DNA from: Bacillota bacterium | GTDB taxonomy: Bacteria; Bacillota; Clostridia; Christensenellales; CAG-138 | Assembly: GCA_023400985.1 (NCBI GenBank) | Contig: JAEXEN010000024.1 | Coordinates: 1-39,454, forward strand | Direction of reading: 5' to 3' | Length of the DNA: 39,454 bases | Shown: in pieces, positions 23,919-32,396 of the stretch | Position numbering within the stretch: position 1 is the first letter of the stretch | How the letters are laid out: every line of letters starts with the position of its first letter | Translations under genes and position numbers: made by a program | Notes under the pieces: model-generated | What the model saw: the letters and a program-made list of their open reading frames with translations, nothing else | What the model was told of the DNA's origin: nothing | The model's database searches: none

Positions 23919-24812
23919 ATGGCTTCCGCGCTGGAGGTGTTTTCCGACCTTTCGGAGCGTCTCAACTACAATCTGCCGGATTTCCCGTTGTACGCACGCC
24001 GCGGCGAGCTCATGCAGTTCGATCGTTGCGCTGCCGCCTGCCACTGGCATTCGGACCTCGAGTTTATCCTTGTGATCGACGGGCGTATGGAGTATTTTGT
24101 AAACGACCAAATCGTTCCGCTCGAGCGCGGCCAGGGCATTTTCGTAAACGCAAAACGCCTCCATTACGGCTTTTCAAGCGATATGGAGGATTGCAGTTTC
24201 CTTGTTGCGGCGGTGCATCCGTCTCTTTTGGGTGCTGAAATAGGCGCGGGCAAAGCGTATTTTGAAGAAAAATTCGGCGCTGCCGCAGAGGATTGCCTTT
24301 TGCTCACCGACGAAACGCAGTGGCAAAGAGAGGCGCTTTCCACAATCGAACGCCTGTACGGCGAGATGCATGGCATGCAAAACCCCTTAAGGCTTCTGTC
24401 TTTAGCTGCAGAGCTTTGTTCATTTGCGGGGGAACACATTGCACCCGCCACGGCACATAAGAATGACGGGCAATGGATCACAATGTGGAAAATGACCGGC
24501 TTCGTTCACCGTCATTACGACGAAAAGCTCTCCCTTGAAAACATCGCCGCAGCCGGCGCAATATGCCGAAGCTCTGCCTGCGCGCTTTTCAAGAAATACA
24601 TCGGTCTTTCCCCCAACGCCTACCTCGTCCGCTACCGCGTGCAAAAGGCGCGCGAAATGCTCCGCGATACCAACCGCTCCGTATTCGAGATCGGCCTCGC
24701 GTGCGGCTTCCAAAGCGCGAGTTATTTTTCGCGTTCCTTCCGTCAGGAAACCGGTCTTGCTCCGCAGGCATACAGGAGGCAGGCGGGGTTAGGGAAAGAG
24801 GATATCGGATAA
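23919..24812 (+). CDS. AraC-family regulator with cupin sensor domain
   Basis: A 297-residue sugar-type AraC regulator. The N-terminal cupin (about residues 25-110) has CHWHSDLEFILVIDG, the usual arm and metal- or ligand-binding pocket. The C-terminal DNA-binding domain (about 195-292) has LSLENIAAAGAICRSSACALF and VFEIGLACGFQSASYFSRSF with FRQETGLAPQAYRRQ at the end. AGGAG lies eight nt before the ATG. It is divergent from, and likely controls, the MATE-acetyltransferase-GH3 unit, with the ligand being a glycoside or sugar (inference from position and domain type). Confidence 0.92.
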   Translation: MASALEVFSDLSERLNYNLPDFPLYARRGELMQFDRCAAACHWHSDLEFILVIDGRMEYFVNDQIVPLERGQGIFVNAKRLHYGFSSDMEDCSFLVAAVHPSLLGAEIGAGKAYFEEKFGAAAEDCLLLTDETQWQREALSTIERLYGEMHGMQNPLRLLSLAAELCSFAGEHIAPATAHKNDGQWITMWKMTGFVHRHYDEKLSLENIAAAGAICRSSACALFKKYIGLSPNAYLVRYRVQKAREMLRDTNRSVFEIGLACGFQSASYFSRSFRQETGLAPQAYRRQAGLGKEDIG

Positions 24813-24841
24813 AATGCACCCTTTCGATGGGGCGGCTAAGC

Positions 24842-24904
24842 AGATAACAGACAGGGCGTTCTTTTTTGTGAGAACGCCCTGTCTGTTATCTGTTATGTGT
24901 TTTT
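24842..24904. terminator. Bidirectional terminator between the AraC-type and RpiR genes
   Basis: A perfect 21-bp stem (24842-24862 with 24871-24891) and an 8-nt T-rich loop, followed within a few nt by GTTTTTA. It lies between two converging genes and serves both. Confidence 0.88.
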
Positions 24905-25814
24905 AAGATACCGTGTCATCATCTGTGAGCTTCATCATCTTATAAAGCGCCTCGGCCCCCTGCTTCTTGATTTCCTGAACGTCCTTTTCACTGTTGAACA
25001 GTATGTTCATATAAAGTGTTTCGAGAACCGTCTGCTCTGCGATACGGCGGGAAATAATGTCGCCCGCATCGGAATCGTCGGCGGTTGCCGTATGCAGGGC
25101 AATCAGGCAATATTTGAGCAGGGGCGATTTGGCGGTGCCTGTGATGCCGATCGTGATCGCGCCCCGTGCTTGTGCAATGCGCATCGCTTCCACTACGGAC
25201 TTGGAACGACCCGTATGGGAAACCGCAAGGGCGACGTCGCCGGGGTGGATGGTGGATGCGCAAAAAACCTGCAGATCTTGATCGCTGTATGTCATACACG
25301 CTTTGCCGAGCTTCATTAACTTCATGCTGATAAGATTACAGGGAATAATGGCGTCGCCGTTTCCGAACATGGCGATCACATTTGCGTGCCGTAACGCGTC
25401 GGCGGCCTTATCGTATTGATCCGAATAGAGCGCAAAAGTATTTTGCATCGTCTCTATATTTTTCTCTATGGTTTGGAGCATTAATTGCTGACATATGGAA
25501 TGCGAGGGGATGGGTTTGCTGCCGGTCCCCACGGCGACGGTTCCATGATTGGCGTTCATATGCCGAATGTCGTTCCGGAAATCCAAAAAGCCTTTGTAGC
25601 CCATACGCTTGCAAAGCCTAATGATAGTCGCGCTGCTGGAGTTGGTTTCGGCGGCGATCTCGGAGAGGGTACGATACCCGATCTTATCGAGATTCTCCGC
25701 AATGTAGGCAGCGGCGCCGTGCTCGCTGCGGGGCAGCGTGGGCAGCAAAAACTGCAGTTTGGTGTTGAGCACATTTGAATTGCTTAAGCTTTGGAAGGAA
25801 TCCGTGTGAGCCAT
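24903..25814 (-). CDS. RpiR/MurR-family sugar-phosphate-responsive regulator
   Basis: A 303-residue regulator. The N-terminal HTH_6 domain (about residues 20-95) shows LSEIAAETNSSSATIIRLCKR and MGYKGFLDFRNDI. The C-terminal SIS domain (about 130-265) shows IAMFGNGDAIIPCNLISMKL and VALAVSHTGRSKSVVEAM, expected to bind a phosphosugar. It is divergent from the sugar ABC/catabolic operon, separated by 799 nt, and is the obvious candidate to sense a pathway intermediate and switch that operon. The Shine-Dalgarno is weak (AAAGG about 14 nt upstream), so the start is less certain than others here. Confidence 0.92.
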   Translation of the reverse strand: MAHTDSFQSLSNSNVLNTKLQFLLPTLPRSEHGAAAYIAENLDKIGYRTLSEIAAETNSSSATIIRLCKRMGYKGFLDFRNDIRHMNANHGTVAVGTGSKPIPSHSICQQLMLQTIEKNIETMQNTFALYSDQYDKAADALRHANVIAMFGNGDAIIPCNLISMKLMKLGKACMTYSDQDLQVFCASTIHPGDVALAVSHTGRSKSVVEAMRIAQARGAITIGITGTAKSPLLKYCLIALHTATADDSDAGDIISRRIAEQTVLETLYMNILFNSEKDVQEIKKQGAEALYKMMKLTDDDTVS

Positions 25815-26613
25815 AGCACCAGAATGACCTTTCTGCGAAAGACGAAAAATAAAAAGGGGTCCATCTTTCTGCGTTTATTTTATAGGAGCGGTAAAACGAA
25901 TACAAGTGCAATATTTACAAAGCCGCAGCGCGGGTGCGGCGAAAAACGGAGATCAACTCCTTGAGAACGAAGCCGGGCATAACGCACGGCGCATGAAAGG
26001 CTTTCAAAACGCCTTCGGGAAGGATATTGCTTATTTATATACATAATATTGCACGCGGAAGCCGGTTTGTCAAACATAAAAATTTCAGAATTCAAATATT
26101 AAAAACAATATTTACATAGGAAATTCAGGAAATAAAGTTAAAATTATAAATTTTAAAATGAATATTTAGAATGGCGTGTAGAGGGATAAACAAAACGCGA
26201 TACGTATTTGTAAGGGTCGACACATACAAATCGTAACCACCGAAAAAGCTTGTTGTTTAGGCAAAAATTTTTTTGTAATACAGGTGAGACTGCGCGTCGC
26301 TTTGAAGTGGTGAAAGCATGGAGGGTATGCAAAAGTTTAAATTTTTGTCTTAAAATAATAAGACGCTTATATAAATTAAAATTTCAAAATTCTATTTACA
26401 AAAACAAAAAAATGGTCTAACATATGAAATGTACAAATCAGACGGAAAAGTGCGGCGTGCCAATACGATGCACAAAGGCTCCTTCCGAGAAGATTCAAAG
26501 TTATTTTTTATGGGCGTCCTCCCATCATGCGGCGCCAATCGTAAAAGCAAGCCGATGGAATCGCAAACGGAATTCTTGATGCGCGTGATACGTATGCGTG
26601 AGCGAGGTAGTTT
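25815..26613. promoter_or_regulatory. Long AT-rich divergent control region of the sugar operon
   Basis: No credible gene lies in this 799-nt gap. It is AT-rich and carries repeated AATATT-centred sequences: CAATATTTACA as an 11-nt direct repeat (25909-25919 and 26106-26116), and GTGCAATATT (25906-25915) inverted at 26045-26054. Further palindromes are TAAAATT-ATA-AATTTTA (26139-26155), CAAAAGTTTAAATTTTTG with one mismatch (26330-26347) and GTCTTA...TAAGAC (26347-26364), the last two touching and lying 31-65 nt upstream of the predicted -35 box. They are candidate operators for the RpiR regulator. AT-rich DNA yields chance palindromes, so none is proven. Confidence 0.45.
26395..26423 (+). promoter_or_regulatory. 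Promoter of the sugar ABC transporter/catabolic operon
   Basis: TTTACA (26395-26400), an A-rich 17-nt spacer and TAACAT (26418-26423), 190 nt before the first gene. The leader between 26430 and 26613 is unexplained and holds no obvious riboswitch. Confidence 0.55.
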
Positions 26614-28101
26614 ATGAGCTGTGTCATTCTGGAAACGAAAAAGCTGACCAAGGCATTTGCCGGCAAGAAGGTTGTCGGCGATGTTGATTTTTCGGTATGC
26701 GAAGGAGAGATTACCGCGCTTCTGGGTGAAAACGGGGCCGGGAAATCGACGTTAAAAAATATGCTGGTCGGCTTGTATGAACCGACGGAAGGTTCCATCT
26801 TCTTCGATGGAGTCGAAATGAAGGAAATAAAAATGGGATGCCTCCCCATTGCCGCCGTACACCAGGAGTTGAGCCTATTCTTAAATCTAACGGTCGCGGA
26901 GAACATCTGTATTGAAAACTTTCCGGGAAAAAAGCCGTTTGTCAACTGGAAAAAATGCCGCGAAGAAGCTCTTAAATATATGGATGTGCTCAATATAAAG
27001 CTCGATCCGGACGCGATCGTCGGTACGCTTGGGCCGGGGGAACAGCAGCTTATCGAGATCGCGAAGGCGATACGTCTCACCCCGCGTGTGCTTATATTGG
27101 ACGAGCCTACGGCATCGCTGACCGCGCCCGAAAGAGCGCGCCTGTTCGAGGTGATGCGCAGCCTGAAAAAACAGAAAATTGGGATCATCTTTATTACGCA
27201 CTTCTTGGACGAGGTGTTCACCGTGTGCGATAAAGTAGTGGTGCTTCGAAACGGCGAAAAGGTTTGTGACGACTGCGTAGGCAATGTGACGATGCGCGAA
27301 ATCGAGGAGCATATGGTCGGGCGGGCGCTGAGCGATTCTGTCTATACATTCGGCGAGGTTCGCGACGAGGTCGCGCTGCGGATCGAAAACCTCTGTTCGG
27401 AAAATTTCGTGGATATCAACTTTTCGGTAAAACGCGGAGAAATATTGGGGATTGCGGGCTTGATCGGGGCCGGCCGTACGGAGCTTATGGAATCCATTTT
27501 TGGACTTCGCAAATGCGACGGCGCAATCGAGGTCATGGGTGAGCGACTGACCAAGTGGGATACAAAGCAGTTGATCGATAAGGGCGTTGTGATGATACCC
27601 GAGGACCGAAAAAACAACGGTATTTTTCCGCGGCGCGATCTGAAGGAGAATATAACGGTCGCAAAGATTGAGAAATTTGTAGACCGAAAGATTAAATTTT
27701 TAGGCTTTAAGAATGAAAAGAAGCACGCTGAAGAGGTGTTGGAGAAATTCCATGTCGCATGTCCCGGCATCGACGCATACATCACCGAACTCAGCGGCGG
27801 AAATCAGCAAAAGATCATTGTCGGCAGATGGTTGAGCCAAACGCCTGCAGTCTGCATGTTCGATGATCCAACGCGCGGCGTAGACGTGGGCGCGCGGCAG
27901 GAGATCGGTGCGCAAATCGTGGAACTTGCCCAAAAAGGCACAGCGGTGATACTCGTATCTTCCGATTTGAACGAGCTGACCGCCGTGGCGCACAGGATCA
28001 TCATCATGCGAAGAGGCAGGCTGGTTTCCGAATGTGCCAGAGAGGATTTCGATCCAAGAAGGATACTGTCGATCTCATCCTCACAACAGGAAGATGAGTA
28101 A
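26614..28101 (+). CDS. Sugar ABC transporter, double ATP-binding protein (RbsA/MglA type)
   Basis: A 495-residue duplicated ATPase that energises a CUT2-type sugar importer. Domain 1 is the competent site: Walker A GENGAGKST (38-46), signature LGPGEQQ (139-145, where most relatives have LSxGxQQ) and Walker B LILDEP (160-165). Domain 2 has the usual degenerate Walker A of this family, GLIGAGRTEL (282-291, no lysine), an intact LSGGNQQ (393-399) and MFDDPTRGVDVGA, in which the catalytic-region glutamate is aspartate. The GAGG eight nt before the ATG is adequate. First gene of the operon; it serves the two permeases downstream. Confidence 0.95.
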   Translation: MSCVILETKKLTKAFAGKKVVGDVDFSVCEGEITALLGENGAGKSTLKNMLVGLYEPTEGSIFFDGVEMKEIKMGCLPIAAVHQELSLFLNLTVAENICIENFPGKKPFVNWKKCREEALKYMDVLNIKLDPDAIVGTLGPGEQQLIEIAKAIRLTPRVLILDEPTASLTAPERARLFEVMRSLKKQKIGIIFITHFLDEVFTVCDKVVVLRNGEKVCDDCVGNVTMREIEEHMVGRALSDSVYTFGEVRDEVALRIENLCSENFVDINFSVKRGEILGIAGLIGAGRTELMESIFGLRKCDGAIEVMGERLTKWDTKQLIDKGVVMIPEDRKNNGIFPRRDLKENITVAKIEKFVDRKIKFLGFKNEKKHAEEVLEKFHVACPGIDAYITELSGGNQQKIIVGRWLSQTPAVCMFDDPTRGVDVGARQEIGAQIVELAQKGTAVILVSSDLNELTAVAHRIIIMRRGRLVSECAREDFDPRRILSISSSQQEDE

Positions 28102-28122
28102 TTGGCCGGAGGAGAAATGATT

Positions 28123-29127
28123 ATGGAAAATGCAATCCGTCAAAGAAACGCGCTGAAAAAACCACTGAGCAGGCAGTGGACGGCTGTTATGATCGGCAAT
28201 ATCCTGTTGTTCGTGATTTTGGCTGTTTCACAACCGGCCTTCCTGCAGGTCACAAACCTCATGAATATCCTTGGCCAGTGCAGCCTTTACGGCATCATGT
28301 CCATTGGCATGACTTTCGTAATCTCCACCGGCGGTATCGATATATCGGTCGGCATGAACGCCCTGTTTACAATGGCGCTGATGTATAAGCTCAATACAAT
28401 TCTTCCCGCTCCCGCTGTGTTCTTGATCGCGCTTCTGGCGGGCTGCCTCATTGGCTTTTTCAATGGCTTTATGGCCAGCGTGCTGAATTTTCCCGATATG
28501 ATCGCGACTCTTGCCAGTATGTCGATCCTGCGCGGTGCAGCTTACATTTTGCTTGACAATGCGCAGAAGTTCGTTGCCGACCCGCTGCGGGTAATTGGAA
28601 ATTCAAGGGTCTTCGGCGTGATACCAACAGCTACTTTGCTGATGATCCTTATGACTGTCCTCGGCTTCTGGGTGCTGCAATATACGAGATTCGGCCGATA
28701 CGTTTTGGCTGTTGGCGGCAGCAAAAATTCCGCGATTTATACGGGACTGAACGTGAAGCGAATCCGTATCGGGGCTTATATGATCTGTGGTTTTTGCGCG
28801 GCGCTCGGCGGCATCGTTTATGCGGGAAGGATAGGCTCTATCGCACCGGACTCGGGAATGGGCTATGAATTCACTGTGATCACCGCGGTAGTGCTGGGCG
28901 GAACGAAGATGAGCGGCGGAAAATCCTCCGTGCTCGGCTCTGTGCTCGGGTGTTTGTTTCTATATCTTATTGAAAACGCCATGACGATGCTCGAAATTTC
29001 CAGCTACTATCAAGTATTTGCAAGGGCGATCATGATGCTGTGCGCTATCGCCATCGATACCGCGACCTCTCTCCATGCACAGGCCGGTATCGTCAGGGAA
29101 AGGAAGCACCGCATCCTACAGATATAA
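28123..29127 (+). CDS. Sugar ABC transporter permease 1 (RbsC/YtfT type)
   Basis: A 334-residue inner-membrane permease of the branched BPD_transp_2 family with about eight to ten helices. GMTFVISTGGIDISVG (about residues 67-82) and GAYMICGFCAALGGIVYAGR (about 216-235) are typical of ribose/galactofuranose-type permeases. Three in-frame starts are possible (TTG 28102, ATG 28117, ATG 28123); only the last has AGGAG at a normal 8-nt distance. It differs clearly from the second permease of the operon. Confidence 0.92.
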   Translation: MENAIRQRNALKKPLSRQWTAVMIGNILLFVILAVSQPAFLQVTNLMNILGQCSLYGIMSIGMTFVISTGGIDISVGMNALFTMALMYKLNTILPAPAVFLIALLAGCLIGFFNGFMASVLNFPDMIATLASMSILRGAAYILLDNAQKFVADPLRVIGNSRVFGVIPTATLLMILMTVLGFWVLQYTRFGRYVLAVGGSKNSAIYTGLNVKRIRIGAYMICGFCAALGGIVYAGRIGSIAPDSGMGYEFTVITAVVLGGTKMSGGKSSVLGSVLGCLFLYLIENAMTMLEISSYYQVFARAIMMLCAIAIDTATSLHAQAGIVRERKHRILQI

Positions 29128-29140
29128 GAAGTGTATATAG

Positions 29141-29154
29141 CACGGCTTGCCGTG
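29141..29154 (+). other. Small intercistronic hairpin before the binding-protein gene
   Basis: CACGGC-TT-GCCGTG, a perfect 6-bp stem, followed by A-rich sequence and then the ribosome binding site of the binding-protein gene. It could mark a processing site. No T-tract follows. Confidence 0.35.
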
Positions 29155-29191
29155 AGATATAGAAAAAATATTTTGCTTGGAGGCTACATGA

Positions 29192-30277
29192 ATGAAGCAG
29201 ACCAATCGAAACAAAATGCGCAGGGCCGTCGGGCTTTTGCTGGTGCTGGCAATGCTTTTTGCATTTACCGCTTGCAGCACCCCTTCCGGTGAGACCGATC
29301 AGCCGGTCAATACCCAAGCACCTGCCGAAAATCCGACCGACGCTCCCGCGCAGGAACCCACCGAAGGCGAGCGCATCAAGATCGGCGTATCCACGGATAC
29401 CGCGGTCACGGTGTTCCGCAAGATCGAACTGATGGGCCTGTACAGCGCGGCCGAGGCTGCGGGTAATGTGGATATCATCGAGCTGGTTGCCGATGATGAT
29501 ACCACCACCCAGTACACGCAGTTTAAATCCCTGATCGATCAGGGCGTGGACGTAATCGTTTGCTGCGCTATCGACCAGGACGCCATCCTGACCGCGTACG
29601 ACTATGCGCAGGCCGCGGGCGTACCCGTTATCAACTACGACCGTAAGGTGGAGCACGATAACGTAGCGTTCACCGCCATGTACGATTCCTACAGCGATGC
29701 AAAACAGTTAGCAGAATATCTAATCTCCCTTGACGACGGTGAAGAGCATACGATTTTCCTCACGGTCGGCTCCCTTGCGGACCCCAACGGCATCGCGCGC
29801 CGCGAGGGCTTCCAGGATACGATCGCGGCCTCCGGCCATACCAATCTCAAAGTCGTTGAAATCATGACCGACTGGGATGTGGATAAGGCTTTGACCAATA
29901 TGCAAAACGCTTTGCAGGTTTATAAGCCCTGGGCCGTGGCTAACGTGTCCGCGCATATGGACGGCTCGTGCTACCAGGCTCTTGAAGAAGCCGGCTTGAA
30001 GATCAAGCGCGGCGAAGAAGGCCACGTGTATTACACCTCTCTCTCCGGAGAACCTCCCGCAGTTCAATATATGGAAGACGGCTACACGGATAAGATATTC
30101 GTAATCCCCGCCGATACCGCAGGACAGGCTATCTTCGACGCCGCCATGACCATCGTCAACGGCGGTACGCCTGAGAGCGATGTATTCTATATGCCCACTT
30201 TCGGCGTTGGCCCCGATGAGCTGGAAGCAAAGGCCGACGAGATCTGGACGATCAAGTACGCCGATCTTCTTGGCTAA
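29192..30277 (+). CDS. Sugar-binding lipoprotein of the ABC importer (Peripla_BP_4 type)
   Basis: A 361-residue extracytoplasmic solute-binding protein. A basic N-terminus and hydrophobic stretch end in the lipobox FTAC, with C28 as the lipid-modified residue, followed by a flexible Pro/Thr/Glu-rich linker (about 29-60). The mature part is a type I periplasmic-binding fold: IKIGVSTDTAVTVFRKIE, LIDQGVDVIVCCAIDQDAI, GVPVINYDRKV and FLTVGSLADPNGIARREGFQ match ribose/allose/rhizopine-type binders. GGAGG precedes the ATG. Sits between the two permease genes. The ligand is a free sugar or polyol, not determinable from sequence. Confidence 0.93.
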   Translation: MKQTNRNKMRRAVGLLLVLAMLFAFTACSTPSGETDQPVNTQAPAENPTDAPAQEPTEGERIKIGVSTDTAVTVFRKIELMGLYSAAEAAGNVDIIELVADDDTTTQYTQFKSLIDQGVDVIVCCAIDQDAILTAYDYAQAAGVPVINYDRKVEHDNVAFTAMYDSYSDAKQLAEYLISLDDGEEHTIFLTVGSLADPNGIARREGFQDTIAASGHTNLKVVEIMTDWDVDKALTNMQNALQVYKPWAVANVSAHMDGSCYQALEEAGLKIKRGEEGHVYYTSLSGEPPAVQYMEDGYTDKIFVIPADTAGQAIFDAAMTIVNGGTPESDVFYMPTFGVGPDELEAKADEIWTIKYADLLG

Positions 30278-30338
30278 ACCATTGCCGTCGCGTAAGCGCC
30301 TTTGAGCAGGCAAGCTTCGCGAATATCCCCTTGAAACA

Positions 30339-30370
30339 GCGGTACGGGCGGTTCCCGCTGCCCGTACCGC
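30339..30370 (+). other. GC-rich intercistronic hairpin after the binding-protein gene
   Basis: An 11-bp perfect stem (30339-30349 with 30360-30370) and a 10-nt loop, without a T-tract, 62 nt beyond the binding-protein stop. Such hairpins often protect the upstream mRNA and let the binding protein be made in excess over the membrane components. Confidence 0.6.
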
Positions 30371-30420
30371 CATTTAAAGAGCATTTGTGTCGAGAGAATT
30401 TGAGGAAGGGTCAGTTTGCT

Positions 30421-31467
30421 ATGAAGCCATTCAGGAAGAAATTTGGAGCCGGAGAAAAAGGAGCTGCGGTTTTGACGGGCCTTAAAAAAGTTTCTCTTGA
30501 CTACCCGGTCGTATATATGCTGCTGGGCATATGTATTGTGATGTATTTTCTCAACAGGGGGTTTTATTCAGCTGCCAACATCATTTCGATGTTCACCTCG
30601 TATTCCTACTTCATCGTCGGTTCGATCGGTCTTGTTTTTGTTTTCCTATCCGGGAACAGCGGCATCGATCTGAGCATCGGCTATGTGATAAGCTTTGCGG
30701 CGGTCGTTTCCACAAAACTCATGGCAGCACTATCGGAGGGACAACCGGATATGAGCCCGTGGTTCATCATTTTCCTCGGATTGCTGACGGCATGTGCGAT
30801 CGGCTGTACATTCGGGCTTCTTAACGGTATCGCGGTCGCAAATTTCAATATTGCGCCTTTTATTATAACGCTTGCCAGCCAGCTTCTTGCGAGAGGTCTG
30901 TGCTTTGTTCTGACCAACGGGTATACCGTTTCGGGCGCTCCGCGCGAGCTTGCGAAACTTTCCACTTTGACGGGCATTCGTTTCGGAGAAACAATCGTGC
31001 CTTATGCGGCGATCATTCCAATCATCCTGTTCGCATTGATGGCAATCGTTTTAAGTAAAACCACCTTTGGAAGACAGGTTATTTTAACGGGAAGCAATCC
31101 GGACAGCGCGCGCCACGCGGGCATTCCGGTCAAAAAGATATACATCTGGGTTTATTTGATTTCGGGTTTGTTTGCGGGTATCGCCGCAATTTTTATCCCT
31201 ATGTGCATCGGCGGTGTGAACCCGGATGTAGGAGCAAACCTTTTGATGCCGATGGTTGCGGCTGTCACCATAGGCGGCATCAGCCAGCAGGGCGGCTACG
31301 GAAACATGCTCCAAGCGGGGTTTGGGATACTCTTCATCATCCTTCTTATGAGCGCTATGACATTCCTCGGCTTTGGCCTGCCGATACAGCAGCTTTCTTA
31401 TGGTATCGTGATCGTATTTACCATGACACTGCTCGGCTACCTTGAGAAAAAACGCTTTCGCGTATAA
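30421..31467 (+). CDS. Sugar ABC transporter permease 2 (YjfF/RbsC type)
   Basis: A 348-residue membrane permease of the same family as permease 1 but clearly diverged. VFVFLSGNSGIDLSIGYVIS (about residues 71-90) and the C-terminal GGISQQGGYGNMLQAGFGIL (about 284-303) are family marks. The frame is open to 30331, but that stretch covers the intercistronic hairpin; the ATG at 30421 has GGAAGGG upstream. The two-permease layout, as in the YtfQ-YtfR-YtfT-YjfF galactofuranose importer, indicates a heterodimeric channel. Confidence 0.92.
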   Translation: MKPFRKKFGAGEKGAAVLTGLKKVSLDYPVVYMLLGICIVMYFLNRGFYSAANIISMFTSYSYFIVGSIGLVFVFLSGNSGIDLSIGYVISFAAVVSTKLMAALSEGQPDMSPWFIIFLGLLTACAIGCTFGLLNGIAVANFNIAPFIITLASQLLARGLCFVLTNGYTVSGAPRELAKLSTLTGIRFGETIVPYAAIIPIILFALMAIVLSKTTFGRQVILTGSNPDSARHAGIPVKKIYIWVYLISGLFAGIAAIFIPMCIGGVNPDVGANLLMPMVAAVTIGGISQQGGYGNMLQAGFGILFIILLMSAMTFLGFGLPIQQLSYGIVIVFTMTLLGYLEKKRFRV

Positions 31468-31501
31468 TTTCTAATTTTTTCAAACGAAGGAGAAACAGGT
31501 T

Positions 31502-32329
31502 ATGACATTCGGTATCGGTTCATTTGCTTACCGGTGGGCGATGGGGCGCCCTTATTATAGGCCGGAGAATCCTATGACGGTTGATCAACTCATAGACCGC
31601 TGCGTGCATTACGGCGTAAAAACGGTACTCTTGTGCAACAATATTCCTTTGCATACGTTTGGCGAGGAACAGCTTTCCGCTATTAAGGCACGTTTGGAAA
31701 AGGAAGGCCTTGCGGTGGAAACGGGCTCTCGCGGTACCGACCCCAGCTACTTTGAGCGCATGCTTGAGGTGTCCCGGTTCCTTGGTTCCAAGGTGCTTCG
31801 GGTGGGATGGGATATGGACCGCAATACCGATAAGGCGGGTATCCAAAAGCAGGTGCAAAACGGGATCAATACGATGAGATCCCTCATGCCGCTCGCACAT
31901 GAATACGGAATACAAATTGCCATTGAAAACGGCAAGCTCAACGATATCTATGAGGTGAAGCAAATCATCGAGGGCGTGAACGACCCTCTGTTTGGCTGTG
32001 CGCTGGATACCTGCAATTCCACCTGCTTTATAACGCCTACCGAGGAGGCTTTACGCGTGCTCGCACCCTGCGCGAAGACCGTCCATTTTAAAGATTATGT
32101 CGTAGTCCTCAACGACCGTGGCGATATCATCACCGGTGTCCCGCTCGGACAGGGATATGTGGATTTCCATAAGATGCTGGCAATTTTGAAGGAAAATAAG
32201 TTTGACGGAAACATTTATTTGGAGCTTTACATCAACCGGATGGAGGAGCATGTACAAACCTGCGCGTATGAGGAAGAATGCGTAAGGCAGAGTATGGAGT
32301 ACGCACACAACGAATTGAAACTGTTTTAA
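31502..32329 (+). CDS. TIM-barrel sugar (phosphate) isomerase/epimerase
   Basis: A 275-residue cytoplasmic enzyme of the xylose-isomerase-like TIM-barrel superfamily (AP endonuclease 2 fold), which includes tagatose/psicose 3-epimerases, hydroxypyruvate isomerase and L-erythrulose-phosphate isomerases. The four metal ligands are in order: E142 (AIENG), D169 (CALDTCNS), H195 (TVHFKDY) and E241 (YLELYI). AAGGAG lies nine nt before the ATG. As first enzyme after the importer, it may epimerise the imported ketose or isomerise a tetrulose phosphate. The sequence does not decide between these. Confidence 0.85.
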   Translation: MTFGIGSFAYRWAMGRPYYRPENPMTVDQLIDRCVHYGVKTVLLCNNIPLHTFGEEQLSAIKARLEKEGLAVETGSRGTDPSYFERMLEVSRFLGSKVLRVGWDMDRNTDKAGIQKQVQNGINTMRSLMPLAHEYGIQIAIENGKLNDIYEVKQIIEGVNDPLFGCALDTCNSTCFITPTEEALRVLAPCAKTVHFKDYVVVLNDRGDIITGVPLGQGYVDFHKMLAILKENKFDGNIYLELYINRMEEHVQTCAYEEECVRQSMEYAHNELKLF

Positions 32330-32335
32330 ATGACG

Positions 32336-32377
32336 TCGCCGCCCCCGCGTGGGTCCTGCCGAATGCGGGGGCGGCGA
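32336..32377 (+). other. GC-rich intercistronic hairpin after the isomerase gene
   Basis: A 13-bp perfect, very GC-rich stem (32336-32348 with 32365-32377) and a 16-nt loop, followed by TTAAGATC rather than a T-run. It starts six nt after the isomerase stop and ends about 20 nt before the kinase start, so it may tune expression between the two parts of the operon. Confidence 0.6.
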
Positions 32378-32396
32378 TTAAGATCGGAATGATTGG

